Origin: Cytidiella melzeri
Lineage: Eukaryota; Basidiomycota; Agaricomycetes; Polyporales; Irpicaceae
Length of the DNA: 64,000 nucleotides
Assembly (NCBI GenBank): GCA_022592445.1
Contig: JABYQR010000170.1
Coordinates: forward strand, 28,033-92,032
Direction: 5' to 3'
Every line of letters begins with the position of its first letter. Within the stretch, counting starts at the first letter, position 1. The notes under the pieces are model-generated. The model searched no databases and was not told the origin of the DNA. It worked only from the letters and a program-made list of their open reading frames with translations. Below are positions 18,441-28,893 of this stretch, in pieces. Both the position numbers and the translations under genes were made by a program.

Positions 18441-19285
18441 AGGGTAAACTTTCGATTTGATGGTCTCAGGAGCGTCTGGTTTGAGATCAATCGAATGGTC
18501 CCAGGGCTGATGCTGGGGTAGCCGATTAGACTCTTCCTCAGAGAAGACTTTAGCATGTCGTGATACTCTGATGGAACAATGTCTTCGAAGGAGCGCTGAG
18601 CTTTAGCTTCGTTTGCTTCGGCAGCAAGTTTGGTAGAGTAGGTGAAGCCGGCCATACACCAGACTTCGTCAGTGGTGTCTTGGATAATACCGGCTTTGAC
18701 CCACTGCCTACGTTCTTTGCGATTACCGTCAACCTTCTGGAAAGGTTCATTAGGAGATTCTTCCGAGCCGCTCGGAATTGTCATTTCTCCTTTTTCCCAG
18801 TTAACGGTAGGGTTTACGCGCTTGAGCCATGGTAGCCCAAGAATGACGTCTTCTGGACCTAAGTCCGTGACGAGAAACTCTGCCTTTTCCGTGTGATCTC
18901 CGACTGTGAGTGTAAGGCGAACGAAGTGCGTTAATCCGCCAGCTTTATTCTTAGTTCCGTCAATGTTATGCAATGAAATAACCCTTTCGAGCGGGTGCTG
19001 AATAATCTTATGCTTCTTGACGAACTGGTGACTGATGAATAAAGCCGTAGCTCCTGAATCGATCATAGCAGGAATGCGAATGCTTCTATTCAGACCTTTA
19101 ACTAGTACATGTACACGGAAATGAGATGACAACCGATCTAGCGACAATATAGTACATGAGGAGATAGTAGACGAGGGGCAGGGGATAGACTTTGTACACG
19201 AAGATGACGAGGCAGAAGACGAGAGGAGTGAGGACGGGGTATCAGAGGGACTCGCAGCTGCGGCTGTGTCACGAGTCCTTTTCAA
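18431..19285 (-). CDS. Gypsy protease and RT linker
   Basis: 284 codons. A retropepsin-like protease is marked by A-M-I-D-S-G-A-T-A-L-F-I at about residue 78 and D-V-I-L-G-L-P-W-L at about 150. The frame starts at a TTG inside the gag stop region, one base back relative to gag, so expression probably needs -1 frameshifting at the T6 run (minus-strand GGTTTTTTGAAAAGG) that overlaps the gag stop. The last 40 codons are off-frame because of the indel near 18,558. Confidence 0.85.
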   Translation of the reverse strand: MKRTRDTAAAASPSDTPSSLLSSSASSSSCTKSIPCPSSTISSCTILSLDRLSSHFRVHVLVKGLNRSIRIPAMIDSGATALFISHQFVKKHKIIQHPLERVISLHNIDGTKNKAGGLTHFVRLTLTVGDHTEKAEFLVTDLGPEDVILGLPWLKRVNPTVNWEKGEMTIPSGSEESPNEPFQKVDGNRKERRQWVKAGIIQDTTDEVWCMAGFTYSTKLAAEANEAKAQRSFEDIVPSEYHDMLKSSLRKSLIGYPSISPGTIRLISNQTLLRPSNRKFTLCP

Positions 19286-20538
19286 AAAACCGCGTTGATT
19301 TTGGCCGCCATTTCGTCCATTTGCTTCTTCTGAAGCTCCAACATGTCCTTGAGGGCAGCAATTTTAGCATCCTTGTCATCGGACGCGTCTTGCTTTGTTG
19401 TGGCGGTAGTCGACGAGGTCGACGAGGTGGCCGCAACTTTCTGTCCTTTAGGAACGCCTTGAAGCCTTTTCAGGCAAACGGATCCCCAGTGACCGGTACC
19501 TCCGCAGTGGTTGCAAACCGGGTCCTCTGGGTGCTTAGAGTCCCTTTTCTTGTGGCTCTCAGAACCACAAACCGAGCAGCGCTTGCTCATCTCCTTCTTC
19601 CATTTCTGGAAGATCTCCTGTTTGCCTAGCCCCGCAAAGAGCGCATCAAACGAGGCGGAGAAACGAGAGGCGTCGATCTCCATCGCATTGGGATCACGGA
19701 ACGCTTGCTGGTGGGACTTGCCATGTCCCGAGGAACTGTCCACCATGACCTTCCCTGTGCTGTTGCGTAGATCCGCTAGTTGAGCGTCTACTGCCTTGCA
19801 CTGGTCCTTCAGTGCATCGTAAGTTGTGGCGCGGGTCTGGAAGTAGGAGACGCGCTGAAGGTATTCCGTACTCAAGCTTGACTTGAGACGGTCGAAAAGG
19901 TCCTGCTGGCTCCAGCCAGTGCGAGGGGCCCAGGTCTCGAACTCCGAGATGTGGGCGGCGAATGTCTTGTTACCCTGCTTCATGCCGGTAACCTTAGTCT
20001 TGGCCTCCATGACCGCGTCAATAGGCTCAAACTTTGCCTTGAAGGCCTCGATAAACGTGTCCCAGTCATTTCCAAATGCTGGTTTGCTATTGGCCAACTC
20101 CTCGATGTGAGGGCGAGCCCAGTCGGCAGCGTCGTCCTGCATAAACGACAAGGCGCTGGTGATGAGTTTGTGAGGATCGAAGATCCTCGCGCCATTGTTA
20201 TCCACTCGGACCTGGCCTTGCGCGTCTTGCTGGAAGAACGCTTTTCCTTGATTTTGCGCCCATACTATGAACGCGTGACGGAAGAGCCGAGCTTCCGACG
20301 ATGTTTTCCCCTTGAAGGAGACTGGTTTCTCAACGATGCTTCTTTCCCGAGAAGCGTGGGTAGCAGCGGCAACCGCTGGTGTCTGTGCAGCTGCAAGTGC
20401 AGCCACCTGATTGGTCAGGTCTACCATCCTTTGTGTCAAGACGCCCAATATATTCAGGACGTCTTGCTGGCTCAGGTTGGTGACTGGGGCAGCTGGGGCA
20501 GCAGGGGCAGCAGGGGCGGCGGGCTGGTTGGGATCCAT
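19282..20538 (-). CDS. Gypsy Gag
   Basis: 418 codons, intact. An Ala/Pro-rich N-terminus (P-A-A-P-A-A-P) is followed by the Ty3-type capsid (F-K-G-K-T-S-S-E-A-R-L-F-R ... D-D-A-A-D-W-A ... F-E-P-I-D), then two cysteine units: C-S-V-C-G-S-E-S-H and a CCHC knuckle C-N-H-C-G-G-T-G-H-W-G-S-V-C. A C-terminal coiled-coil-like stretch (A-K-I-A-A-L-K-D-M-L-E-L-Q-K-K-Q) ends at the T6 shift site. It forms the particle and binds the element RNA. Confidence 0.93.
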   Translation of the reverse strand: MDPNQPAAPAAPAAPAAPVTNLSQQDVLNILGVLTQRMVDLTNQVAALAAAQTPAVAAATHASRERSIVEKPVSFKGKTSSEARLFRHAFIVWAQNQGKAFFQQDAQGQVRVDNNGARIFDPHKLITSALSFMQDDAADWARPHIEELANSKPAFGNDWDTFIEAFKAKFEPIDAVMEAKTKVTGMKQGNKTFAAHISEFETWAPRTGWSQQDLFDRLKSSLSTEYLQRVSYFQTRATTYDALKDQCKAVDAQLADLRNSTGKVMVDSSSGHGKSHQQAFRDPNAMEIDASRFSASFDALFAGLGKQEIFQKWKKEMSKRCSVCGSESHKKRDSKHPEDPVCNHCGGTGHWGSVCLKRLQGVPKGQKVAATSSTSSTTATTKQDASDDKDAKIAALKDMLELQKKQMDEMAAKINAVF

Positions 20539-20580
20539 GTCGAAGAAATGTATGCAATTTGTTACAAAACTGTGGACTGT

Positions 20581-21309
20581 CTAGATCCACTCGAAGTAGC
20601 TATCGTTATTAACTACGTTAAGCTGCGCAAGAACTTTGTCGTAGTTTTTACGGAGCTGCTTAAAAGAAACTTTCCCGATTGCTTTACAACCCCAGTCCAA
20701 GAGCTGCCACTCGCGGTCTGCTGTGACGGGAGCGAGATTGTCGACTAGGTTGAGGAAACGATCGACCTTGTTGACAAGGTGAAGCAGGGCGCGACGGTGG
20801 TCGGGGTTGGCGCGGTTCAGGAGTTCTTCAAGCTCTGTGAGAGCTTGCAAGCGAGTGCGGACGGCGGTAAGTTTTGGCTTGAAAATGCCTACGAGATCAA
20901 CCGGTGACAACTTCTTGAAGTCGATCAACACCGGCTTTGGTGCAGCGGGGGCGGGAGTTGGTGCAGGGAGCTTTGCTAGTCGCTCTGCAAAGGTGAGCTT
21001 GTGGGTCTGTTGCTCAGCTAAGGTGCGGTCACGCTCCTCAGCAGCTCGTTCTCCGTATGCTCGTGAAGAGGCGCGGAGTTGGCGATTTTCCTCGTATGAG
21101 GGGACGGTGAGGGTGATGCCTTTAACAGGCGGCTTCTTGGACACGTACTTCGCGACAGTGACCAGGTCTTTGTCAGACCAACGATGAGGTTGACCACTCT
21201 TGCGCTTTTCAGCAAGAGCGTCGAGGAAAGATGGTGGAAGAGACCTCTTGAGCTGAGGCTCAGTGGCAGGGAGGTTCTTAGAAAAACGGGGGCGTGTGTC
21301 CTTAGGCAC
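20581..21309 (-). CDS. Extra ORF upstream of gag, function unknown
   Basis: An intact 242-codon frame starting M-P-K-D-T-R-P-R-F-S lies between the primer-binding site and gag, with 42 bases separating its stop from the gag ATG. Its N-terminal half is basic (R-S-L-P-P-S-F-L-D-A-L-A-E-K-R-K-S-G), followed by a Pro/Ala linker and a helical C-terminal half (A-L-T-E-L-E-E-L-L-N-R-A-N-P-D-H-R-R). It has no zinc knuckle and no motif I recognise. Canonical chromoviruses have one or two ORFs (gag, pol), so a separate 5' ORF is unusual. It is as undamaged as gag, which argues that it is used. Confidence 0.7.
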   Translation of the reverse strand: MPKDTRPRFSKNLPATEPQLKRSLPPSFLDALAEKRKSGQPHRWSDKDLVTVAKYVSKKPPVKGITLTVPSYEENRQLRASSRAYGERAAEERDRTLAEQQTHKLTFAERLAKLPAPTPAPAAPKPVLIDFKKLSPVDLVGIFKPKLTAVRTRLQALTELEELLNRANPDHRRALLHLVNKVDRFLNLVDNLAPVTADREWQLLDWGCKAIGKVSFKQLRKNYDKVLAQLNVVNNDSYFEWI

Positions 21310-21443
21310 TAGACAACGCGCAGGGGGTAGAAACGGACGACGTAAGTGTAGCTCAACGGTATGAGAAGACCGGAGACGTACTCGTCAAACAGGAATAAAC
21401 TTTTTTAAACGGTGGGAATGGGGGAACCCAGGGTTTCACAACG

Positions 21444-21453
21444 ATCTCGACCT
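21444..21453 (-). promoter_or_regulatory. Self-primer binding site of gypsy element
   Basis: Two bases inside the 5' LTR end, the minus strand reads AGGTCGAGAT. This is the exact reverse complement of ATCTCGACCT in the LTR (21,660-21,669 read on the minus strand), which sits about 28-35 bases downstream of a TATATATA box and so lies at the expected 5' end of the transcript. No tRNA 3' end (TGG-start) is seen here. That is the Tf1/sushi arrangement in which the mRNA primes itself. Confidence 0.75.
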
Positions 21454-21455
21454 AA

Positions 21456-22213
21456 TGTCACGGAGACGGAGCTCGACGCAGCAACTAGGGACACGGAGTG
21501 GAAGACGACGACGAGGTGGTGGCAGGCGTATAGCACAATGCTCTCACCAACTATAAACCTTATGCAGGTATCTAGCCCAGTAAAGACCAAGTTAGTATTT
21601 GTGACTACCAGCTATGTAGTACAAGAGGGGGTTGCTTACCTAGCCCAGTAAAGACCAAGAGGTCGAGATGGGGGGCTAGGAGCGTACATGTAGCAGTATA
21701 TATAGACTTCAGGGACCTGCGCACAGACCATGTTGAGGGCAGGCTTTGCAAGAAGCCGTGTGAACGAAGAACAAAAGGACTACCTAAAGTAGAACAATAG
21801 CTATTGTCTAGACCTTGCCAAGAACTCTACTCGTGAGAGAATCTATCTAAAAGGAGACCAACTATTGTATTCCATTCCCACACCTGTGAGAACATCCTTC
21901 CATAAAGAGAACAATAGGGAAAGAACAATAAGGAGCCCATGTGGATGGTATCTATGACGTCAAACCCTAGCTATGGGCTGAGCCATGTGCTTGTAGCCAT
22001 GTGGTCTTACTTAAGCTAAGTCACATGCCAGTGTGACGTAGTAGCAAGTAATGTGACCGTGTGGAGCGTCTAAGCCACGTGATACGGGCGCTTAATAGAC
22101 GTGCAAAGGAGTTTATGCAGAGAGAATTGAAACTAGGTTGTAGCCCGGAGTTTTACAGATAAAAACAAGAGGTAAATTGCGAAAATTAAGGGCTAGTCAG
22201 GCCATCCATGACA
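21456..22213 (-). repeat. Gypsy 5' LTR
   Basis: 758 bp, differing from 14567-15324 at one position. Contains the promoter (TATATATA at 21,697-21,704) for the minus-strand transcript. Confidence 0.95.
21660..21704 (-). promoter_or_regulatory. Gypsy LTR core promoter and predicted transcript start
   Basis: TATATATA at 21,697-21,704 precedes ATCTCGACCT (21,669 to 21,660 on the minus strand) at normal TATA-to-start distance. The match of this decamer to the primer-binding site independently supports placing the start here. Confidence 0.65.
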
Positions 22214-22464
22214 GGACGTTGACAAAGTTATCAGGGAACATTGTATGGTCTGCTGAGAAGCATTGCAGCCACTGTTCCTAGTTAATTGTGAATTTTTGCG
22301 AGCTCGAATCCATGCCAGTGGTGTACAATGGACTCACAGATAGAATTTCAATCAGTCACACCATAGAAATTTGGAGATTGCAGTCACACTACCAGCTTGT
22401 CATATAATTGTGCAAACTACACAGCCCAATAAATATATCAATGGGAAGTCTATGGAACTACAGT

Positions 22465-23052
22465 CTACACTGTGACAGCCTCCGGTTTAGGACCCTCCAC
22501 TGGCAGTACTTCCCCTTGTACCCCTTTATTCTTACATACATGAAAAGACTCATCTCTGGTTCTACAATAATCTGTCAACCAGCCTTCAATGACCTTTGGA
22601 TTGGTCGATCGTAGCTGCTTTCCTTGGGGGGTGCCTTCCGGGAAATGTCTATAATGGTTGTTCTGGAACATATACATCTCCTTCAAGAGTGAGTGTCCAT
22701 GATCTTTCAAATGAATGCGGCTCCTTGTAGCTGGATCTGAGGCTACAGCTAGGTACGTAGTCACAAATTCATTCAAGGTTAAATCCTCTATGAATTTGTT
22801 ATTGTCAGGTAATGGTCCTATGGGTTTTTTGACAGGTGCCGATTTGAGGTGAAAGAGCCCACCGAGCCCTCGAGGAGAGTGGTGTGTGTCTGCCTCCCGT
22901 TTCTGCATGTCGTTGGGGTTGGTAAAGAGAGTTGGAGAGCGGGGTAACAATCCTCTACTGCGGTATGCATGTGGAACAGCAGACACGATCACCGTATGTG
23001 ATGTGCCAATGATGATGGTGGTGAAGAAAATGAGAAAGGTCATGAACCGCAT
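22465..23052 (-). CDS. Small secreted protein, effector-like
   Basis: 195 codons from M-R-F-M-T-F-L-I-F-F. The first about 26 residues are a clear signal peptide: short basic start, hydrophobic core (L-I-F-F-T-T-I-I-I-G) and a small-residue end near A-V-P-H-A. A dibasic K-R (in M-Q-K-R-E-A-D) about 25 residues later may be a Kex2 site. The mature part is hydrophilic with only two cysteines and no known domain. An upstream in-frame Met (23,154) would add a second hydrophobic stretch that lies in a probable intron, so I prefer the start given. It lies 250 bp from the recent gypsy insertion. Function unknown. Confidence 0.6.
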   Translation of the reverse strand: MRFMTFLIFFTTIIIGTSHTVIVSAVPHAYRSRGLLPRSPTLFTNPNDMQKREADTHHSPRGLGGLFHLKSAPVKKPIGPLPDNNKFIEDLTLNEFVTTYLAVASDPATRSRIHLKDHGHSLLKEMYMFQNNHYRHFPEGTPQGKQLRSTNPKVIEGWLTDYCRTRDESFHVCKNKGVQGEVLPVEGPKPEAVTV

Positions 23053-23156
23053 GATGGTATAGGATGTGGGAGGAAACGTGAAAACCAGTATGATGGCTAG
23101 TTGTGATAACAATATCAGCACAGTAGTCCAGGCAAGTACATTGCAGGCAAACATTT

Positions 23157-23416
23157 ACTTACCAACCAGCACAGCTTCCTGAAGCAATGAAAGGACGTGG
23201 AGCAACACAGATGTGCAGAGGTACAGGGATGAGGGGTAGTTGGGATGGGTATGAAGCAGCAGTAGGACAGCAAGCTATGAGAACAATTTCAGAACAGTGG
23301 CTCAAAGCAAGTGCAATGAAAACAGCAATGTACTTACCGGCCAGCGCTGTAGCAATGAAAAGAGCGGAAGAAATGGGGGCTGAGCAGGGAATGCTGAGAG
23401 GTACAGATGGTGGCAA
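23157..23416 (-). other. Tandemly duplicated exon-like segments
   Basis: On the minus strand two similar segments, ending GCTGGCCG and GCTGGTTG, each run into a GTAAGT donor (23,337 and 23,164); they share the CATTGCT motif before that end and are about 175 bp apart. Possible acceptors are CTCATAG (near 23,276) and CAACTAG (near 23,093). The upstream segment starts with an ATG at 23,416 and encodes a signal-peptide-like leader. They may be 5' exons of the secreted-protein gene or of a duplicated copy; splice phases do not join cleanly to the main ORF. Confidence 0.35.
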
Positions 23417-23646
23417 GGGGCTTTTTATAGCTGTTGTTCATGTGCAGGGCCAGTGATGCAACAGACATTGCACGCACCGCAGAGCCACATTTGCATGTTA
23501 CAACAGTATAGGAGTGAAAATGTTCCAGGGGGTTCCTGTAGCAGGATATGGATGATCACCACATGTGAGTTATGACACATGTATGGAGTTGTGTGTCAAT
23601 TTCAGTTTCGATCAAGCATGAAATCCATACAACAAAATCTTTGAAG

Positions 23647-23904
23647 ATGGCGTTTCTAGTATTCTTAGACTACATCTCTGGACCTCTCGTTGTGACTTAT
23701 AGCTCGATATTTGTTGGAGATGGAAGACGGCTAGTCCTCGTCAAAGAAAATATAAGTCATGGTGAGTACTTTGAGGGGTTTTCGCCTCATACAGGCTTGA
23801 AGACGTTCCGATTCCCGTGCTCGCCGAAATCATATATTGTGGCCCATGCCCATACAGCAGAGGCACATCTAGGCATGCTCAACATAACAGCCGAGGACAT
23901 CTGA
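23647..23904 (+). CDS. Possible small two-exon gene
   Basis: ATG at 23,647 reads M-A-F-L-V-F-L-D-Y-I-S-G. A GTGAGT donor at about 23,762 and a CATACAG acceptor at about 23,848 join in phase and give a protein of about 53 residues ending at TGA (23,902-23,904). I recognise no family and such small models arise by chance, so this is weak. Confidence 0.22.
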   Translation: MAFLVFLDYISGPLVVTYSSIFVGDGRRLVLVKENISHGEYFEGFSPHTGLKTFRFPCSPKSYIVAHAHTAEAHLGMLNITAEDI

Positions 23905-24297
23905 GGCAGCCCCTGTAGTAAGTAAGTTTGATGCATATGGTGCATACTTATGAAACGTGTCGAACAGCCTCCAGCTCTCAGGACATGTTGTGAAGGGCCT
24001 GTTGATTTCCGAGCTGCCTCTGCACTCGTGCAGTTGCAAAGTTTCGGTATGGCCTCGAGGTGAATGTATGATCAGCGCCAAGATGTGAAACTCACTCCGT
24101 GTGTCCAACCTCAGGGCGCAGCCACTAAGAGATGTGTGGTCAATCGCCGGGCTCAGGCATCCCATAGTGCAGCGAACGAGGCCATGAAAATACACGTTGA
24201 TAGTCGCCGCCAAGTACACATCACAAAAGGCGTGGCATATGTGTAAATAAACGATGAGTACAGATGGACGGGACAAAGACAGCAAGCGACGAAATGA
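23905..24297. other. 3' region of RPL42, no other gene seen
   Basis: Holds the 3' UTR side of the minus-strand ribosomal protein gene. No convincing coding frame on either strand. Confidence 0.45.
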
Positions 24298-24966
<669 letters not shown>

Positions 24967-25199
24967 TTTGTGGGCGTCGACGGCGGCGAGCTTAACGGGA
25001 TTTTGGGTGTACTCTGTGTGATGTCGACTCCGTCTCGCAGTTATCGGTAATCTCCGAAGGCGAAGGCCAGTTGCCTACATAAAGTTCAAACTCCGCCAGC
25101 CACAGTGTCAGCGCTCATGAAGGGCCACTTGACAGCGTCTAGCAGGATTGAATATTACTCTACATATTATATCGCAACTGTCTAAGAATGCGTTATGAG

Positions 25200-28100
25200 C
25201 TAAGGAGCGCTTTCTGTTTTTTCAGCCTCTGGCTCTGCCGTAGCGAAAGCTTGTTTTCGCAGGGCTGCTACCTCTTGCGGGGTTTTGAACACCGTAGAAG
25301 ATGGGAATTTGCTGTCGCAACTACTCCTGAAGTTCTCCGCTCTCGAGGACTTGATCCCCTGAAGGAATAACAATATTTGCTCCGCGGTCTGGGATGACGT
25401 TGAGTACAAGCACGTATCGAGCGACATATAGAACGGTCGCGTACCTTGGTATCAAGACTGGATTCCGGCCGTAGCTGCTCAAATAGCACGTTTTCGATCT
25501 CTTCAGGCGGGCCTCCCAACACTTGAAGCGCTTTCGCAAAGGCAAGGACTGCCCTTGGATTGCCTGGGTGTTTCTGGAGATACTGAGAATTGAACGTCTC
25601 TAGCGCAATCTCGGCTGGTAGCAGCTTTGCCAGGGACTCTGTGAGGGCCGGTCCTACAGGTGCAGGAGGCTGCTGCGGTAGCGAGGAGACTTACAATACT
25701 GTCAGTATTATCAAGAGGATGAAGAGTATGCGAAATTTACCACTCTGGTGAAAATGTATCAATCGAATGTGCAGTTCTGGGTGATCAGCATCCAACGATT
25801 GGGCTTGAGTCAGGGCTTGGGCTGCTTGCAAATATTTCTCTGAACACACGAGTGGTTAGAGCTTGTGTGATAGCCGCAGTCTGTACTTACTCCGCCTCAC
25901 AGCTACGTCATAGATACTGATCCAGGCCAGGATGTTCTTCTGCGCGTGTACAGCCAAAGGGGCGAGGAACTTGGCAGCGCGGTCAAGGGCATCAGCGGAC
26001 TGCAGTAGTTTCGCACCGTCTAGATCTTCATCCTTCGGGGGACCTGGTTCCAAGCCCTTATCTTCAGCAGCGGCGACAGGCTGGGCTGTTGACTAGTGGT
26101 TAGCCCACGCTCACGGCAGGAAGCGAATACTCGGCCGTACCTTTTTTGCTGTCCTCTTGCACCTTCTGCGCCGCCTTCTTCGCCTTTTTCTTTGCTTTCT
26201 TCTCGGCGTCGGTGAGGGACGCTGCCGTCCCTATATGAGTAGCAGCTCGACAAACAAAAGAATTATCTTACAGGATGAAGAGCTGTGCTTGGCAATCGAA
26301 GGATCGTCATGAAGTTGCACGTATATCTGTCATAGCGTGAGATTCGTTCTCCTGGGCGAGCGTAAAGTATTTTCACCTCTGATGCTGCGATAGCTGCGTG
26401 GACGTATGCAGGATGCGAACGAAGTTGGTCCTCCCACGTGATCATGCTGAAACACGCTCAGCGGGATTGCGTCGACTGCATCCGGTTTGCTACTCACTTC
26501 ATATATATGTTCACCGTGAACTTCCGTAATGAGTAACCGTGGAAGTCGTACTGATCGTCTTCAACCTCGCTAAATATCTTTTGGATAGCGTGGTATCTCT
26601 TCAGGGCCAAACCAAGGTTTCCATTGCGGCGATGGCTATCCGCATCTTCGGCTAAGAATAGCAGCGACTGCATATCTTCGAGATCAGAGCCAGGGCTCGG
26701 TGTGTCTTTCTAGTAAACAATTAGTGCTGAGAGTCGTGACCGATCGGAGAAGTAGACGATACGGACCTTCGTGAAAAGACCGAGGACATCTTGGGCCTCC
26801 TCATTCATACCAGCGCGTAGACGATATTTACCGCATTTGGTGTTCAAGAATCGATCCTGTAGATCCAGAACGCGTGCCTCATCCATACACTTGGCTGCCC
26901 CATAGGGATCTCCGAGACGTTTGAGAACCCTCGCCTTCAGCATCAACAATTCGGGCAGCGTTGGCGTATGTTCTAGAGCTTCTGCAAGCAGTTGTAATGC
27001 TTTCTCGTGCTGTGAAACGTGGGAGTAGTGTTGGGCTAGGAAGTAGAGGGTCCACAAATACGTAGTGGGAGGTTCAGCGACGGATGTTGAAGGCGTAGAT
27101 CCGGAGCGCTGTGTCTCAACGATGGAAGCGATTATGTCAAGTTTATGCGGATTTTTGTAAAGCGACTTGACGTCGGCGAACAGGGATGGAACGCCCTTTT
27201 CGATGCCCGCAAAGAGGTAGGGCTCCGCAAGAGCTCTGAATTCATCGCCTAGAAGGCAGTAAGTCATCACCAGGGCCAGAGAACTGTTTTCAATCACCAG
27301 TAGAGATGTCCAATGCCAAACGACGAGGAGCAGCCGCACGCGGTAGCTGAGCAGAGAAATCGCTGAGGATACTCAATGTCTTGCTGCGGTTTGCATCAGA
27401 CACGGAAGCTGTATATCATATGAGAAACCACAAATCGCGTGAGTTGCCGGAGCGTACATAGATCGATTCCGCGATTGGAGAAATATCCTTTGAAGTACTC
27501 ATATGAATCGGGATTCTGTTCGATCAAGGCCTGCCATGTATGTTCGGCAGCGTCGTGCTGGCCAAGCTTTGACAGTAATCGAGCTGCCAAAGATCATCAG
27601 CTGAGACAACGACCCTGCCAACCACATCACAGACCTCGGTACTCCATGATAGAAACGCGGTCGATGATGGCGCGAGACTTGGCGTTCACATCAAGAAGGT
27701 TGAGCGCCTCGGTGTATTCTCCAAGAGCTTCAAGTATGTGTATGTGGTATAAGAGGACTTCCGAGTGCTCTACGTCGTAATCTGGAATGTTCTGGCAATG
27801 TGTGTGGCATCATTCTTACGCAGGCGGCAATACAACACACCTTCAAGATCAATTCGTAGTGCTGAAGCACCTTCCCTGCCTCGACCAGATTGCCGTTTAG
27901 ATGGTAGGCGACAGCAAGCCCTATCCAGTTTGACCGCAAATTTGGACGTATCTTGAGAAGAGTATGTCGTGTCTCGACCAGTCCATCATATTGACGCAGC
28001 TGAGTTTGGAGGTGTGCGGCGTCCCGCAATATATTCATGTTTTCCTACAATTGCAGCAAAGCAAGACATTATACAAAATTGTCAGACAGGCTACCATAGC

Positions 28101-28629
28101 TGCAGCTCGACTAAGCATTGGCAAGCCAACATCTCTGAGCGAGTCATGCCCTCGATGTCGAGCACAAGCATTGGTACAGTCTTGCAGTGCAGTGCAGCAC
28201 TTTAGTGATGAAGGGGGCGACGCACCTTGTCAAACCGAAGGGCTTGAGTGTACGACTTCAATGCTTCCTCGTAGTTCTTCTCTCCCTTCTGTATGAGTCC
28301 AAAGACGTGCCACACGATGTGAGACGTTAGATCTAGTCGGACACCCTTCTTGACCAAGTCCAAGCCTTCTTCGCGTCGGCCCATGTGCGTTAGCACTAAA
28401 CCTTTCATGCATATCGTTTCTGAACAATCATGGCTACCATTAAGCATAATGTAACCGCATACCGTACAGCTTACACACCTCCATGTTCGGGAAATTTCTT
28501 GAGGATCTGGTCGGCCGTCTTCTGAGCTTTCTTCAATTGTCTGGATTCATACTGGTTTAATAGCTCCTTGAAGAGTGCAGCTTCCTTCAACGGAAGTGCG
28601 CGTTTTGCTGGAACACCTGAAGGTGGCAT
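25200..28629 (-). CDS. NAA15: NatA N-terminal acetyltransferase auxiliary subunit (Naa15/Nat1)
   Basis: The large TPR scaffold of NatA, which holds the catalytic Naa10 and docks it on the ribosome to acetylate nascent Ser/Ala/Thr/Gly N-termini. About a dozen exons encode an all-helical TPR protein. It begins L-P-L-K-E-A-A-L-F-K-E-L-L-N-Q-Y-E (28,600), continues with C-M-K-G-L-V-L-T-H-M-G-R-R-E-E-G and H-I-V-W-H-V-F-G-L (28,202-28,447), S-N-W-I-G-L-A-V-A-Y-H-L-N-G-N (27,930), a middle TPR block (26,710-27,339) and F-H-G-Y-S-L-R-K-F-T-V-N-I-Y (26,530). A Lys-rich linker with K-K-A-K-K-A-A-Q-K follows (26,170), and it ends at TAG (25,200). Estimated length of 850-900 residues is normal. Start chosen at the first Met before the conserved L-P-x-K-E. 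It diverges from PDS5 across 264 bp. Confidence 0.93.
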
Positions 28630-28893
28630 GCCGGATCCAGATAGCCTAGAGCACAACGACGCAGCAGAGGATGGTAAAGCCGTGTAGCTATAGGGAGCGA
28701 GAGGACTGCAGAGCGCAGAGAAATTGCAAGCAGATCAGTCACGTGCGTGAAGCGCGTTTTGGGCGTTCACGCGACAACCGCGTCTCGATCCCCCTTTCGT
28801 CTTTGGTCGGCCTCGATATCTTTCTGAGCTCTGCCTCTACCACGCATCCGCTAAACAACTGTATACCCCAGTCTCGCGCATTAAAGACGTATC
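28630..28893. promoter_or_regulatory. Divergent promoter region NAA15 / PDS5
   Basis: The 264 bp between the two start codons must hold both promoters. I see a CACGTG near 28,740 and no clear TATA box, as usual for housekeeping genes. Confidence 0.5.

Larger units (their letters stand above)
14567..22213 (-). mobile_element. Complete chromodomain Ty3/gypsy retrotransposon, minus strand
   Basis: Two 758 bp LTRs (14567-15324 and 21456-22213), TGTCACGG to ATGACA, differ by a single base that I can find (at 15,179 versus 22,068). The 5 bp duplication GGACG flanks the element (14562-14566, 22214-22218). Order on the minus strand: LTR, primer-binding site, extra ORF, gag, protease-RT-RNase H-integrase-chromodomain, purine tract, LTR. 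RT before integrase plus the chromodomain place it in the chromovirus branch. The near-identical LTRs mean very recent insertion, yet pol has two single-base frameshifts. Confidence 0.96.
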
